Assembly (NCBI GenBank): GCA_000316135.1
Contig: JH993935.1
Coordinates: 21,291 to 85,290, forward strand
DNA: 64,000 nt
Direction: 5' to 3'
From: Trachipleistophora hominis
Lineage: Eukaryota > Microsporidia > Pleistophoridae
In this document: one piece after another, positions 29,231 to 40,273 of the stretch
Layout of the letters: each line of letters opens with the position of its first letter
Numbering within the stretch: position 1 is the stretch's first letter
Notes under the pieces: model-generated
Databases searched by the model: none
Seen by the model: the letters and a program-made list of their open reading frames with translations, nothing else
Told to the model about the DNA's origin: nothing
Program-made: the position numbers and the translations under genes

Positions 29231-30682
29231 ATGGGTGTAAATGCCGAGTCAGTTCCTATATTTACGATGACAACCACCTACATATCATTTGTTCTTTTGA
29301 TATTATTTGGGTACATGCGGGATATCGTACGCATGCTGTTCTTTACAAAAGGATATGAACATCTGATGCGTAGAGGAAACCTGCAACCAATTTATACCGC
29401 TTTTGAAAGCTTTTTCATCCGGAGATTGTACACACGGATAAGAGATTGCTGGAACAGGCCGATCACAGGTGTTCCTGGTAGAATCATACAGGTTTTAGAG
29501 AGAAAGTCGTATGACAACAACCAAACATTTATTCTAACAGGCAAAAAAATACCACTGCTGAACCTGAGCTCATACAATTATCTTGGCTTTGGCACAAATA
29601 AAATGGAAGTAATAAAAAACGACCTTGCTACAGCAGATTTATTTCCGGTAAACTATCCAGGAACGGTATCTGAGATTGGAACACATCCTATTAATAGAAA
29701 CTTGGAAAAACAGATCGCACGTTTTCTAAGAAAAGAAGACTGTATTGTCTTTCCTATGGGATTTGGAACAAATTCGTGTAATATTCCCATCATCAGCGAC
29801 GAAAATACGCTTATACTTAGTGATGAGTTAAATCATATGAGTATAATTTTTGGTTCCAAAATGTCTCAGGGATGCATACGGACATTCGCACACAACGACA
29901 TGGATAACCTGGAAAAACTCCTACGCTTTTACATTTCACAGGGACAGCCAGACACAAAAAAGACTTGGGATAAGATTATTGTGATTGCCGAGGGACTGTA
30001 CTCAATGGAGGGAACTGTTCTTTCGCTAAAGAAGTTGATAGTGTTGCGCAGAAAGTATAAATTCTATCTTTTCATTGATGAGGCCCATTCCATCGGTGCA
30101 ATGGGAGCGACAGGCCGAGGTGTTGCTGAGTATTGCAATGTTCCATTCGATGAGATCGACATCTTTATGGGGACATTTACGAAAAGCTTCGGGGCAGCCG
30201 GCGGATACATCGCAGCAGACAGAAAGGTTATAAACTTTCTGCGTAATTATAGTGATTTTTCGCTCTATGGCGAGCAGTTATCGCCAGTTGTTGCACAGCA
30301 CATCCTTACAAGCTTTAAAATAATGAACAGTCCGTATGGAAATGTACTCAGAAGAAGACTCAGAGACAATATAGCGATGCTGAGAAAGGGTCTGATAGCA
30401 AAAGGCTTTGTTGTTTTTGGTGAGGAAGAATCACCAATCATCCCACTTTTGATATATAATCCGGGAAAAATGTTTGAATTTTCAAGAATGTGCATGCAAA
30501 GAGGACTAGCTGTTGTTGTTGTTGGGTATCCTGCAACACCAGTAATTTCTAATAGAGCCAGGTTTTGCGTATCATCTATACACACCGAAGAGGACATCAA
30601 GTACGTATTAAAAGTTATTGAAGAGGTAGGCGAGTTACTTGGTATAAACGTGCTCAAAAAACGCAGATTCTTCTTTTTCTAA
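29231..30682 (+). CDS. LCB2: Serine palmitoyltransferase subunit 2 (LCB2)
   Basis: A 483-residue PLP enzyme of the alpha-oxoamine synthase family. With LCB1 it condenses serine and palmitoyl-CoA to 3-ketosphinganine, the first step of sphingolipid synthesis at the ER. An N-terminal membrane segment (about 14-29) is followed by the LCB2-specific block FESFFIRRLYTRIRDCWNRP and TGVPGR. PLP residues include D283 in FIDEAHS and the Schiff-base lysine K318 in GTFTKSFGAAGGY. NLSSYNYLGF matches the substrate-entry motif. In the family motif usually written G-T-R near residue 144 this protein has PGTVSEIGTH, so the Arg is replaced. Length is slightly below yeast LCB2 (561). ATG 29231 agrees with the alignment. 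Confidence 0.95.
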   Translation: MGVNAESVPIFTMTTTYISFVLLILFGYMRDIVRMLFFTKGYEHLMRRGNLQPIYTAFESFFIRRLYTRIRDCWNRPITGVPGRIIQVLERKSYDNNQTFILTGKKIPLLNLSSYNYLGFGTNKMEVIKNDLATADLFPVNYPGTVSEIGTHPINRNLEKQIARFLRKEDCIVFPMGFGTNSCNIPIISDENTLILSDELNHMSIIFGSKMSQGCIRTFAHNDMDNLEKLLRFYISQGQPDTKKTWDKIIVIAEGLYSMEGTVLSLKKLIVLRRKYKFYLFIDEAHSIGAMGATGRGVAEYCNVPFDEIDIFMGTFTKSFGAAGGYIAADRKVINFLRNYSDFSLYGEQLSPVVAQHILTSFKIMNSPYGNVLRRRLRDNIAMLRKGLIAKGFVVFGEEESPIIPLLIYNPGKMFEFSRMCMQRGLAVVVVGYPATPVISNRARFCVSSIHTEEDIKYVLKVIEEVGELLGINVLKKRRFFFF

Positions 30683-31105
30683 TTGTAAAATCTATTAAAC
30701 TATTATTTTATGAAATATTTTTGTTGTGAAGTAAAGAGGAAACGTCTTTTACATAGGTTGTGTGAACATTAAAATAAATTGGCATTGCTAATCAACTTCA
30801 CAATTAATTAAAGTATAATTAATTAAGGATATTTGATTTATGACATTTATTGTTAGTGTGCATCGAAGATGTGTACTGGCTTGATCTATATGTATATTTT
30901 TCAAAAATTCGGGGAACAGAGAAATTATGGAAGTACTATTGGATAATAATCAATAATAATTTCTTAGTAACCAAGAGGCTCATAGCATCTTTTATTTTTA
31001 TTTAATGAATTTTCTCAGTTTTTTCGAGCAGCTTAACAACATGTGGTAAAAATACTTTTTTAAAAGAAATCATTTTTATTCGCTACTCATAAAGTAATAA
31101 ATTTT
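30683..31105. other. Intergenic, no supported gene
   Basis: AT-rich sequence downstream of LCB2; nothing recognisable. Confidence 0.5.
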
Positions 31106-31270
31106 TTAATAATATGTGTTCATCCTTTGCTTTATTTCATTGCTTGAGATACTTTCATTCATCCTATTACGTTCATACTCATGCATGGCTTTGCCGTATA
31201 AAGCAATAAACATAAGTAAAATTAAAATCAAAATATGATGTGTAGTTTTAAAGAAAGTAGTTCGGTTAAT
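31106..31270 (-). other. Short protein-like frame with one membrane segment
   Basis: A 54-codon stop-to-stop frame contains HHILILILLMFIALYGKAM then HEYERNRMNESISSNE. The first ATG would leave 35 residues. It may be a small gene, a second exon or debris. No family. Confidence 0.25.
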
Positions 31271-31521
31271 TTAACAAACTGATATTTTTATCTTTTCAAG
31301 GTGAAGTAATGCAGTTAGTGCCATAAACAAAAAGGTGATCCGTCGTATCACAACTAAAATACCTCTTTTTACACGAAAAATTAAACTTACAATTAATTAA
31401 ACATAATAACCTTCAAAAACACAAGTAAACCATTGGAACAACACGTACACCATTATATTACTAAGGAATACGGAAATTGTGAAATATCGTAAAATATTAG
31501 CGCTTTATTAATTTATCGTAT

Positions 31522-32205
31522 TCAACGTTGCAGAGACTTCTTAAAGATAAAATAAAATACGGCAAGACTAGTAAGACCAAGAATACCAGCGAAGATAATT
31601 TTTGATTTTTCCATCAACATTTTCGCCACTCTTATACTTTTCATTATATCATCGATGTCATTTTTGTCTTCATAACGAATCAGTTTGTTATTGAGATCAA
31701 AGACCCTATTGTACACCATGTTATTGACCTTCAAATTTTCTAGAATTGTTGACCCGTACACTTTCAAGCTCGTTATGGTAAATAATGAATGCTTTCCAAT
31801 GAAATTCAGGACATCTATCCGCAATATGCTAGTGAAAACGTCATTTTTGATATAAAAAAGCTGCTTTTCTCTCGTAAATTTGCAGTTAAAAGAGCCTAGG
31901 CTCACCCAATTTCCATCGATGTAAGTGGAAAACTTGATTTGCCGGGGAAACGAACTCAGATACTCCTTGTTTAGCAATTCCACGCAGTTTATCTTAACTT
32001 CATTGCAAAGCTTCACTATGATATATGTTGGCATAAGTTCACCAATAGCATAATGGTCACTGTTAGGATTAAGAATAGCATCGGCCCGGTCTAAATTCTT
32101 ACTAGTGTACACGATAAATGCACCACATAACGATGAAGCGTAATTGCAACCGCGTGTACATGCCGCTAATGAAAATAATAAAAAAATGAAGCCGCTTAAT
32201 ACCAT
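31522..32205 (-). CDS. SLP1/SUCO-type SUN-like ER membrane protein
   Basis: 227 residues: signal peptide (MVLSGFIFLLFSLAACTRG), a SUN-like domain at about 20-150 and a C-terminal membrane helix (IIFAGILGLTSLAVFYFIF). The domain shows the SLP1 signature: NYASSLCGAFIVYTSKNLDR with an ILNPNSDHYAIGEL block, then IVKLCNEVKINCVELLNKEY, FSTYIDGNWVSLGSF and the closing FTITSLKVYG. The yeast relative SLP1 acts with EMP65 in the ER lumen to protect soluble nascent proteins. It is much shorter than yeast SLP1 (587), keeping essentially the domain and anchor. Luminal domain with cytosolic tail KKSLQR is inferred from topology. Confidence 0.75.
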   Translation of the reverse strand: MVLSGFIFLLFSLAACTRGCNYASSLCGAFIVYTSKNLDRADAILNPNSDHYAIGELMPTYIIVKLCNEVKINCVELLNKEYLSSFPRQIKFSTYIDGNWVSLGSFNCKFTREKQLFYIKNDVFTSILRIDVLNFIGKHSLFTITSLKVYGSTILENLKVNNMVYNRVFDLNNKLIRYEDKNDIDDIMKSIRVAKMLMEKSKIIFAGILGLTSLAVFYFIFKKSLQR

Positions 32206-34722
32206 AGGGGTGGAGGATTACGATCAAGTTATGTATTTTGGTATTTAGAAATGAAAATGGTCTTAATTACATGCCACAGATAGAAGTAAAACATGTTATC
32301 TGTATATTTGAGATGCTTATAGGTAATCATGAGGTGATAACACATTTTTTACTGCTTTTCTGCATGTTTTTAAACTCAAATTTTCAACGTACGTTATACG
32401 TTCAAGCACTGCTATGTTCTTATCTTATTGATTATTATATTTTGGTTCATTATTAGTGAATTAATACTGTTTGTCTATTTGATAGCTGATTATATCGCTC
32501 TTATTTGTAACCATTACCAGTTTTTTTGCATCACATTACAATTGATAACACATGGGAAAGTGCAGGTCCTATGCGATTATAAATTAAACAACCACAGTAA
32601 AACCACTTCAATTCATGTACCACAATCACCCATTTTCTTTCAAATTCATATTCTCGCACTGCTATTCCATAGGTTCAAAGCTATCATATACAAGTAGAGA
32701 GTATCCTATAAAAGTGACAGATCTGGAATAGCGTGGTCTTTCTGGGATACCACTGTTTTGTATTTATAAAGCAATGCTTCAAATTACTAATACTAGTTGT
32801 CCTCTACGATAGTGTAATACAAAGTTTATAAATGTTAACAGAGCATTTCATATCGCGAGCTAAGCCATAAGAGAATGTGTTTGTTTGCTTTTAGATGTGA
32901 TTTGGAGTTAATCTCTTTGTTTTGCAGAAAGGAGCAGATGTAAAATAAAACGTATATTTAATGAGGAGGACGTGTGGACTGACAAGGTAGGAATTGATGC
33001 TATGAGACAGTGTTATTCTACGATAATATAGCGGCAAAGACTATTGCTTAAATAACAGAGATAAGTGAACAACAAACAAGAGTTGTATGAAACGAATTCA
33101 ATAACAAATTCTAATGAAGGAAAAGATAAATAATTGATTAATACATCAAAACACATTAATGAAGCGCTTTTGTACGATTGAACATCGATCGTTTTTGCAA
33201 CAGATTCAACTTAACAATCACATACTCATTAATATTAATAAAAGAATAAATCTAAAACCGATGAAACTGTTCTAAAAATGAATTTTCGACATAAAGAATC
33301 GTAAAAATATAGTTTCTTACTTTAACACGAGATAAAAGACTTTAAAATTGTCATTAATTACCTTTCCAAAACAAACCGAATCCTCCTTCAATAAATATGT
33401 AAGAAAGATATTTTTTATTTTGAAATATCTTTCTAACCATTTCTTAAATGTAAAGTACATAAAACTCCCTGGGAAATAAACAATATGTAATTTTTAAAAA
33501 TGTAACTTTCTTCTGAAAAAATGAACTGCTTACTCGTTTTATAAATGGAAACACACTGTTAATCTTAAATACTAATTGATTCCTTATAGAATAGAAATAA
33601 GGTCGTGTATGAATAAGGAGTAGTATCCAGTAGCATAACTAATTGGAAACAAAAAGGTTATTAAAATGTTTAAATTCACATACAAGTTACATTTTATAAC
33701 ATATTATTCTTGAATTTACCAGCTTTCTCGGGGATAGGTGAAATAGTCTTTTATTGTTTTAAAAGCTTGGCAAAATAATCAGCAATTCATATAATTACAT
33801 GGATATTTATTGGAATAAATCACATATTATCATACAAGACATAACCAAAGTACATTTCAGAAAATATTTCAACATACTCGCTATAATAAGCCAAAATTTT
33901 TCTTTTCTTATCATTTAACTGCACAATCACTCCAAAAAAACTATTCTTGTGCTTTTTACTTCGGATTAAATTGACCAATTACTCGAGAGTAATCTTTTCA
34001 ATTGATTCTAACGAACGAATATGTATAAATACTGATCTTTCACATAATATAGTGTGATGTAAATAACTATACTGTAACATTCTTATGAGATGTTTCCCTG
34101 CTCCTTGCTAGTTTAAGATGAAAAATTGCGCAATGTATTAATTTATATCACGAAATAAAAAGTTTATTCTCAGTAAATAGTTCAAGAATATAATTTTGGT
34201 AGAGAATATTCATCCTTAGCAACAATAATATGCAAACTGTCCTGAGTCAATCATACTACACATGAGCAACGCGGCGAACTGGTTGGTCTTTATATGTTGG
34301 GAGTAAACCTTAAGAGTATAACCTTTAATTAGCAGAAACATTATACTTGACATAAGTTTCACTTTTTTAATTTATTTTTGCTTAGGAAATCGCTTTAGAA
34401 CCTCTTAAGTTTTACTTTATTGAATAAACATTTATCTAAGGCAAATTTAGAACTTCCACGGTAAAACAAAACACGATCACGTACTACCCAGAAATAGCGG
34501 ATAAATACATTATCACCAGTTTAAAACAAAAGATAGATTGATTCAATCATATAGTTTTCTGATCTACGCTACAGGCATCGTTCATTTGTCAAAACATATA
34601 TTTATATCACCAATCCAGTTTCAACCATTTTTTTAGAAAAACTTCTATTAATCATTTCACAACATAAACCTCTTCTGGTTTATTGTTACCGATCACGATC
34701 ATTGACTCGTGGTTAATGTTTT
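32206..34722. other. Large AT-rich intergenic region
   Basis: No supported gene. Overlapping plus-strand frames at 32238-32456 and 32428-32697 are Tyr/Leu/Ile-rich and without context. The remainder is low-complexity AT sequence. Confidence 0.5.
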
Positions 34723-35260
34723 TTTTTCTACGAGTATGTCTACTTATCACCACTACACACTTTACCCGATTTAATTACTCTTCTGGTCACCTAGGACTGA
34801 CCATGGCCACCAATCTTTGGTTTTTTATTAAAGTTGGTTTAATTATCTTCTTCATACACATTCTCTAACCAAACACACTCTTTTAGTCGGCTGGGACTAA
34901 CCATGGCCACCGGCCTTTGGTTCATGGAAGAAATTAGTGCGCCGCCTCACGCGCACCCTCACAACAACAGAAAGGTATGCTGCTACCGCAGCAGTGACCT
35001 TAACGGGCAAGTCATAACTTGCGTGAGATCCTCCTTCCAAGAGTACTCCGAGGAATTACTCTTCTTGGGGATTTTCACATGTGTTTAATTTCTGGCCACC
35101 TTTCATCTAGCCAAGGAACCTTGTTCTGTATTCGGTTCATCTCTCACACCACCACAGGAGATACCATGTGACTTCCCTTTCCTCCTTCCCGCAAAATGGG
35201 AACGGACTGCGGCCATCAGCCTTTAGTTCGTGTAGGAATTAGTGCACGGTTCATTTTATC
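34723..35260 (-). mobile_element. Cluster of LINE 3' ends, one with decayed coding region
   Basis: Read on the minus strand, 34823-35190 matches the copy at 58408-58800: a zinc-finger-like end of the ORF (GCGGGAAGGAGGAAAGGGAAG region), the CACGCAAGTTATGACTTGC segment, GGCGGCGCACTAATTTCTTC and the 3' UTR GGCCGGTGGCCATGG, ending TTAAACCAACTTTAATAAAAAA. Several stops break the frame. A second terminus (34723-34822) abuts its 3' side, and a third fragment (35193-35260, GGCTGATGGCCGCAG) its 5' side. Nested or serial insertion is implied. Confidence 0.75.
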
Positions 35261-35904
35261 ACTTTACGTAATTCTTTGGTGTGCTAGGAGGATCATTAGA
35301 GACCATCTTCGTTTACGAAAAACCAATACATTTTCAATAAAAACTTTGAATCTGAGCTTATTTCATACCATAAAAATACGTACAGGCGTATACCATTTTT
35401 ATCTGTATTTTTGTGTATTTTCATGTCTAAACGCGTACTCTTTCTTAAAACGTATTTATTTATCTCTACATGCCTTGCAACACGCTCTTAAGCACAAGCG
35501 TCTTTATTTATTTTTATAACGTTATAACACACGTAGACTCGTCAGATCCAATAGGATCGATCTTGGCCGCAGTCTCTTCGTAAAGTAAAACATACTTAAT
35601 ACGAAGTATAAATTTGATTGTTCTTACTCGAATTAGTACTAACGCACTGTAAGGACAAAAAGTTTTAGAAAATTGACGAGTAACGGACAACAAAGACCCG
35701 CACAACACCAAACAATTATCCTTGCGCGGCAAACCATCTATAAACAACGTTTATACGCGTATAGACGTGCGAATCTCATGAAATACAGGTAAAAGTTAAA
35801 AAGTATAATCCCGCGACAAAAAAGGAAAAAAAATAGAAAAAACGACGACAACACAAAAAAGAAAAACAACACGCCAAATAATTCCTTTGAGTGACTTTAA
35901 TGAA

Positions 35905-36174
35905 TTAGATCATCGCACACATACAGATACCCGTAATTATAGCACCACCTAGTGCAAGCATAGACCCTGCACCATTCTTAGACTTATCCTTGGAAGAGCT
36001 AGACGACTTCTCTTCAGTCTTGTCCTTTTTACTATCAGTTGTCTCACCGTCACTACCACCGCTCGCACCGTCATTATCCTCAGTCGTTGTTTCCTTTTCG
36101 GTCTTACTATTAGCAGCAAATACAAATGCAGCGAATGCGAGGAGCACGAACAAGTTCTTGAGTAACTTATGCAT
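35905..36174 (-). CDS. Small surface-type protein, signal peptide and C-terminal hydrophobic tail
   Basis: 89 residues from ATG 36174. The signal peptide is MHKLLKNLFVLLAFAAFVFA. The middle 45 residues are Ser/Thr/Glu/Asp/Lys-rich (TEKETTTEDNDGASGGSDGE; KSSSSSKDKSKN). The C-terminus is hydrophobic with no basic tail (SMLALGGAIITGICMCAMI), preceded by NGAG, a plausible GPI omega site. A GPI-anchored coat protein, or a single-span protein, is the best reading; a role in the spore wall or cell surface is inference. TATA-like box at 36196-36202, 22-28 bases upstream. The frame is open further upstream, but that part has no coding character. Confidence 0.65.
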   Translation of the reverse strand: MHKLLKNLFVLLAFAAFVFAANSKTEKETTTEDNDGASGGSDGETTDSKKDKTEEKSSSSSKDKSKNGAGSMLALGGAIITGICMCAMI

Positions 36175-36195
36175 GGGCAGTAAGAAAATGCGCGT

Positions 36196-36202
36196 TTTTA
36201 TA
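36196..36202 (-). promoter_or_regulatory. TATA-like box of the small surface-type gene
   Basis: TATAAAA on the minus strand, 22-28 bases before ATG 36174; supports that start over any upstream one. Confidence 0.5.
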
Positions 36203-36682
36203 TTTTCTGATATCAAAATAAAATCTAAATTTTGTTGATTTGATAAATTAAGAGGAATTAGAAAATTTATGACAAGTGATAATTTATCAGGACAAATTGA
36301 GAATGATAAAACTGTGATCGTAATTTGTTTGTTGACAAATGTGTGTGGTATGCAGTGGTTGGTTTGTTCTTGCTTGGTGAATAAATGTTTGGCTGCCACA
36401 TATTAAGACAGAAAGTCGTCCGAGGTAAACAAAGTATATTTTTATTGGCACAGTGTTGGCAGTATAAGGAGGTTGGTGCGTTTAAATTGAACTTTTTAGC
36501 ACGGCCTTGCGTTGCTACGAACGCCAATCACGTGTTTGTTTATTCGCCGTTTTATTGGTGTGTATAAACTTCTTTTTGTAATCGATGTTATCTTAGGAAA
36601 ATATCAAAGGTTGCTGCAATTGGCTCACCTAGTACTTCATCCAATACTAACAAAATAGTTAAATTCATTATCAAAACACGAA

Positions 36683-37788
36683 TTAATCATTTTGACGATC
36701 ATTTAAGGAATTGGTCAGTGGCACGTCTGTGCCTTTATCGCAATTTTTATCACACCGTTCACAATACTTGGACATGGTTGGACAGCTGTTCCATAGAAAC
36801 AATACACGTTTACCGGTATTGCTTGAAAACGACAATTTATACGTTTTTTTAGATTTTGGAGTTGTTATAGTAGTTTCAAATAAATTACTTGGACATAACC
36901 GATACAAACCGTAACCAGCAATAAAAAATCTATTAAGAACGTAATTATCGGAAAATTATCAAGAAAGTAGTCATGGTGGTAATTAGAATACTCCAATTTC
37001 ACGTCAAGTGGTTCTCCAGTTTGACAGCAAATTTTTTTATGACGTGATAAACAGGTTAGGCCGGCACAACCGTAACCAGAAAAGAAAACGTAAATCAATC
37101 AGATAATGTCGTGATGTAAAATTATTCATTAGTGATTGATAAAATTAACACCATTAAATCTCTTCCTTTATTAAAGAGTAAATAAACGTAATTACCACAT
37201 AAACCCTATTTTACTCAATAACGATACTATTAGGATGTCTGCAGAGGCTTATTCCGTAGTAATAGAACGTTTTTGCTACATTTCTACCTTTTTTAACTTG
37301 TTAACGTATAATGATCGGTAGCGTCTCATTTTATTTAACAGTTCGATCCTTTTTTGTAAAAAAAGTGTTCAATTACTCGAATACACATACCACTTGTGTT
37401 TTTATCCTGGTGCGTTAGCATCTGTAATGGCCCACTTGACTTTAATTCACAGATAATCCAATTCGTACAACCAAGGGAACATATATAAGCACCCAATCGT
37501 TGTTCCCTCTGTCCTTCAACTAATATTAAATTAGTACACAGGTTGATATACAACCATGATAAGAATGAGCTGATCACGGCTTGTCGTGGTGTGTTTTATT
37601 GAATAATAAATTTGTGAGCAATACATGATGTAATTAAAGCATAGTGAAGTATATTTGGCTATACGCAGCAAAGAAAAGAATCCGTTGGTAACTGAACCAT
37701 CCGTTCCGCTGGTCATAGTTGTTTGTACTGCTTTGTATATTTTGTCGTGGCGGTATTTTTTTATCACTGCCTGTTTGAACAACTTCAT
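36683..37788 (-). pseudogene. Possible decayed Cys-rich gene
   Basis: Consecutive minus-strand frames look protein-like. From ATG 37788: MKLFKQAVIKKYRHDKIYKA. At 37577-37335: VEGQREQRLGAYICSLGCTN and TSGMCIRVIEHFFYKKG. At 37098-36865: FFSGYGCAGLTCLSRHKKIC. At 36907-36683: NSCPTMSKYCERCDKNCDKG, ending TAA. Frames change between pieces and no 20-30 nt intron with GTAAGT explains the changes. A gap of about 240 bases (37100-37335) looks non-coding. These may be one broken gene or several fragments. Function unknown. Confidence 0.3.
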
Positions 37789-38218
37789 CGTTATATCACG
37801 TGATATTCATCACAGTACTGCAATCGTACACTTCAAATTACGGCAGTATTACGCCTAAAAAACGCAAAATTTTGAGTGTAAAACAAGTATAGGTATTATC
37901 TATGGACGTGGAAAGATCTTTAACGTAGAGCTCTGCATATTTACGGGAAAGAAATGCGTGTTATAATTACTTATAAACGTATCGGGATGAGCCTTTCGTC
38001 CTGAATACACCATTAACGACTTAAATGTTTATTTTATTTTCACGTCTCTCCATGTGATTTGAAAACCACATCAGTACTATCAAGTACCGTTGAAGACCCC
38101 AATAACACATACAATTAACTTGATCATCTGTTCTAGCATTCCTTACAACATCCGATAACTGATCACATTCCAGTACTGTTCCACCAACCAGTTATTACAG
38201 CCAACCAATCCAATCACC
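37789..38218. other. Intergenic, no supported gene
   Basis: AT-rich; includes the 3' flank of the TXNDC9-like gene. Nothing recognisable. Confidence 0.5.
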
Positions 38219-38635
38219 TCAAATATCACTTCGTTTTATGATCTTAACCAACTCGCTCGTTTTAAAATCATCACCGCTCAGACCCTCAAACCCTACAATG
38301 CCATCCACACACTTCCCATCCCTAAAGAATCCCAGAAACGGTAACACGTTAATTTTCAAATATTCACACACGTCCTCAAATAACTGCGCCTCTGCCCTGT
38401 AAAACTTTATGTCACTCACAATATCAGCTGCCTCTGCCAGTCTTTCGTCCATAATTCGGCAGCGTGCAAATTCCGGGTTGTGGAAGTGTATGATGCAGCG
38501 TTGCGTTGTTATGGCATTGAGGAGCGATTGGCGGGAGGTTATTGATGGGACGGGAAGAGCCTTCTTTAGTTCTGATAGGCGTTTCTGCTTGTATTGGTTG
38601 AGTACGTGATCGTCTACTTCTGAATCGATTAGCAT
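38219..38635 (-). CDS. Phosducin-like/TXNDC9 (PLP1-like) thioredoxin-fold protein
   Basis: 138 residues. After a short helical N-terminus the thioredoxin fold reads CIIHFHNPEFARCRIMDERL, the TXNDC9/PLP1 form in which the redox CxxC is absent, then EYLKINVLPFLGFFRDGKCV and DGIVGFEGLSGDDFKTSEL. The family binds the CCT/TRiC chaperonin and modulates folding of tubulin and actin in the cytosol. It is trimmed relative to yeast PLP1 (230 residues), mainly at the N-terminus. ATG 38635 is the first in frame. Confidence 0.82.
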   Translation of the reverse strand: MLIDSEVDDHVLNQYKQKRLSELKKALPVPSITSRQSLLNAITTQRCIIHFHNPEFARCRIMDERLAEAADIVSDIKFYRAEAQLFEDVCEYLKINVLPFLGFFRDGKCVDGIVGFEGLSGDDFKTSELVKIIKRSDI

Positions 38636-39419
38636 TCGTTTTGGAGGGCAAAAAATCGAAAAGTAGGAGAACGCTGTAAATTAAGGATTATTAGGGCAAT
38701 GAGTGATGTGTTATGCCTTGATGTGTAGGATTACAGTCAATAAATTTGATTCGCTTGATCAGTTGAAGTGATGACAGCATTTGGTTGGTTCTATTTGTAT
38801 TGTGCCAAAGGAGATAAAAATTAAACGTAAAACGTTGTAAAAACGGAATTATTTATTTTATATGATCGCTCATTAAGTGTTAATTATGTTTTTAACATTT
38901 AAATATCGTTTATTGTCTTTGAGCATATTTTTAAGTCTATGAATCGTTAATGCCGTGTAAACTACGCTTTGACTCCTTTTCTGCGCTACATGTGCAAATT
39001 CTCAGCGCTTTCTACGAATACCTTCATTAATCGTTTTATAAAACGGATCTTGCACTGTGATTCATTTTATGGTAAAATAGTGTTAAAGTAATTAAAATGC
39101 AAAAATATGCGTACAATAAATCAAGAATGACGTACTGTACATGAAAAAGGCCATTTGTAAGATATTGTGCATTATAACGTTAATTATAAATTAATTTATA
39201 ATGAAATTTTTCATAATTTAATATTCATTCATGTTACAATTTTACTTTTCATAAGATAATACTAAACTAAACGTATTTTTATGTCTCAACAATGCACCAT
39301 GTTATAAAAAGCAATTAATCAAACGTAATAACAAACAATTCACACCAAATACCTTTATTTATAACATTTCACGTTTTTACGACTCAACCACAATAATTAT
39401 TACTCTCCTTTATATTACC
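38636..39419. other. Intergenic, no supported gene
   Basis: AT-rich with hairpin-prone TTATAAATTAATTTATAA near 39183-39200. No gene is seen. Confidence 0.5.
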
Positions 39420-39584
39420 ATGGCCAAAAAAAAGTGTGATGAAGTAAAAAAAGTGATAATAAAACGTACAAGAGAAGAAAAACTATCTGTAAATCTACGA
39501 ATTGTACGTGAACTATGGGGCTGTACACAGAACAGTGTTACAAACAATTTAATTCTTTGTAAAATATCATACATCACGTTGTAA
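39420..39584 (+). CDS. Small basic ORF, unknown
   Basis: 54 residues from ATG 39420 (context ACCATGGCC, favourable). It starts MAKKKCDEVKKVIIKRTREE and continues LSVNLRIVRELWGCTQNSV. The basic, helical character could be a small ribosomal or nucleic-acid-binding protein, or the N-terminus of a lost transposase. It converges on the 39729 gene. The short length makes chance possible. Confidence 0.35.
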   Translation: MAKKKCDEVKKVIIKRTREEKLSVNLRIVRELWGCTQNSVTNNLILCKISYITL

Positions 39585-39728
39585 ATCTGAATAGGTAATT
39601 AAAGGCTCACTTGTTTAATTCAGCACCTCATCTATCAGTGCTTGATGAGGAACGAAATAAAAGAAACAACTGAATGGCACCATGTGTATCCGAATAACTT
39701 ATTCGTTTATTTCAGTTCACTTTCCGTT

Positions 39729-39944
39729 TCATCCGCGTCTATCTCCTTCATCCACATCCAGTCCTAATTTCTCCTTTATCCTCCTGACTCTACCACAGCT
39801 ACTGTTCTTATCAAACACAAACGCTAACCTACTCACATTCTCTGTGCTTACATAACTGTACGCGACCTTCTTTTCCTTTTCTCTGTTCTCTTCTCTCTTG
39901 TTTATTCCTTCTACAATACTCTGCACGTTTGTCTTATCTGCCAT
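39729..39944 (-). CDS. Small charged protein, unknown
   Basis: 71 residues from ATG 39944: MADKTNVQSIVEGINKREEN, then REKEKKVAYSYVSTENVSRL and CGRVRRIKEKLGLDVDEGD. Soluble, predicted helical first half. The strongest support is the TATA-like box at 39965-39971, 21-27 bases upstream, the same spacing as at other genes here. No family is recognised. Confidence 0.5.
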   Translation of the reverse strand: MADKTNVQSIVEGINKREENREKEKKVAYSYVSTENVSRLAFVFDKNSSCGRVRRIKEKLGLDVDEGDRRG

Positions 39945-39964
39945 GGTTTGTGGCTCATCAGTCC

Positions 39965-39971
39965 TTTTATA
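39965..39971 (-). promoter_or_regulatory. TATA-like box of the 71-residue gene
   Basis: TATAAAA on the minus strand (within CTTTTTATAAAAGGAC), 21-27 bases before ATG 39944. Confidence 0.45.
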
Positions 39972-40273
39972 AAAAGTGAATGGTGATAAATGGCTATCAC
40001 GGAATGGTTGATGAGCATGCGATTATCATTTGTACGGAAAAATAAGTTTGTTGTGCTGTGTTTGCGGTTAATAACCATCGATTGGCAGGCAAAACGAGCG
40101 ATTAGTGCATGTAAGGCCATTTACATGGCATGTAATGATAATCACGATTGCACATCAAATACAATACTTGTTTCATAAATGATGTTGATGTTCATAATGA
40201 TATTTCACGTAATACAGTGCATGTAGGTATGCATGGCTTAGTCTAAACACCAAGACAGCCGTGACAGCAACTT

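Noticed and set aside
32238..32697. Two overlapping plus-strand frames
   Set aside because: Tyr/Leu/Ile-rich, no supported ATG, no motif.
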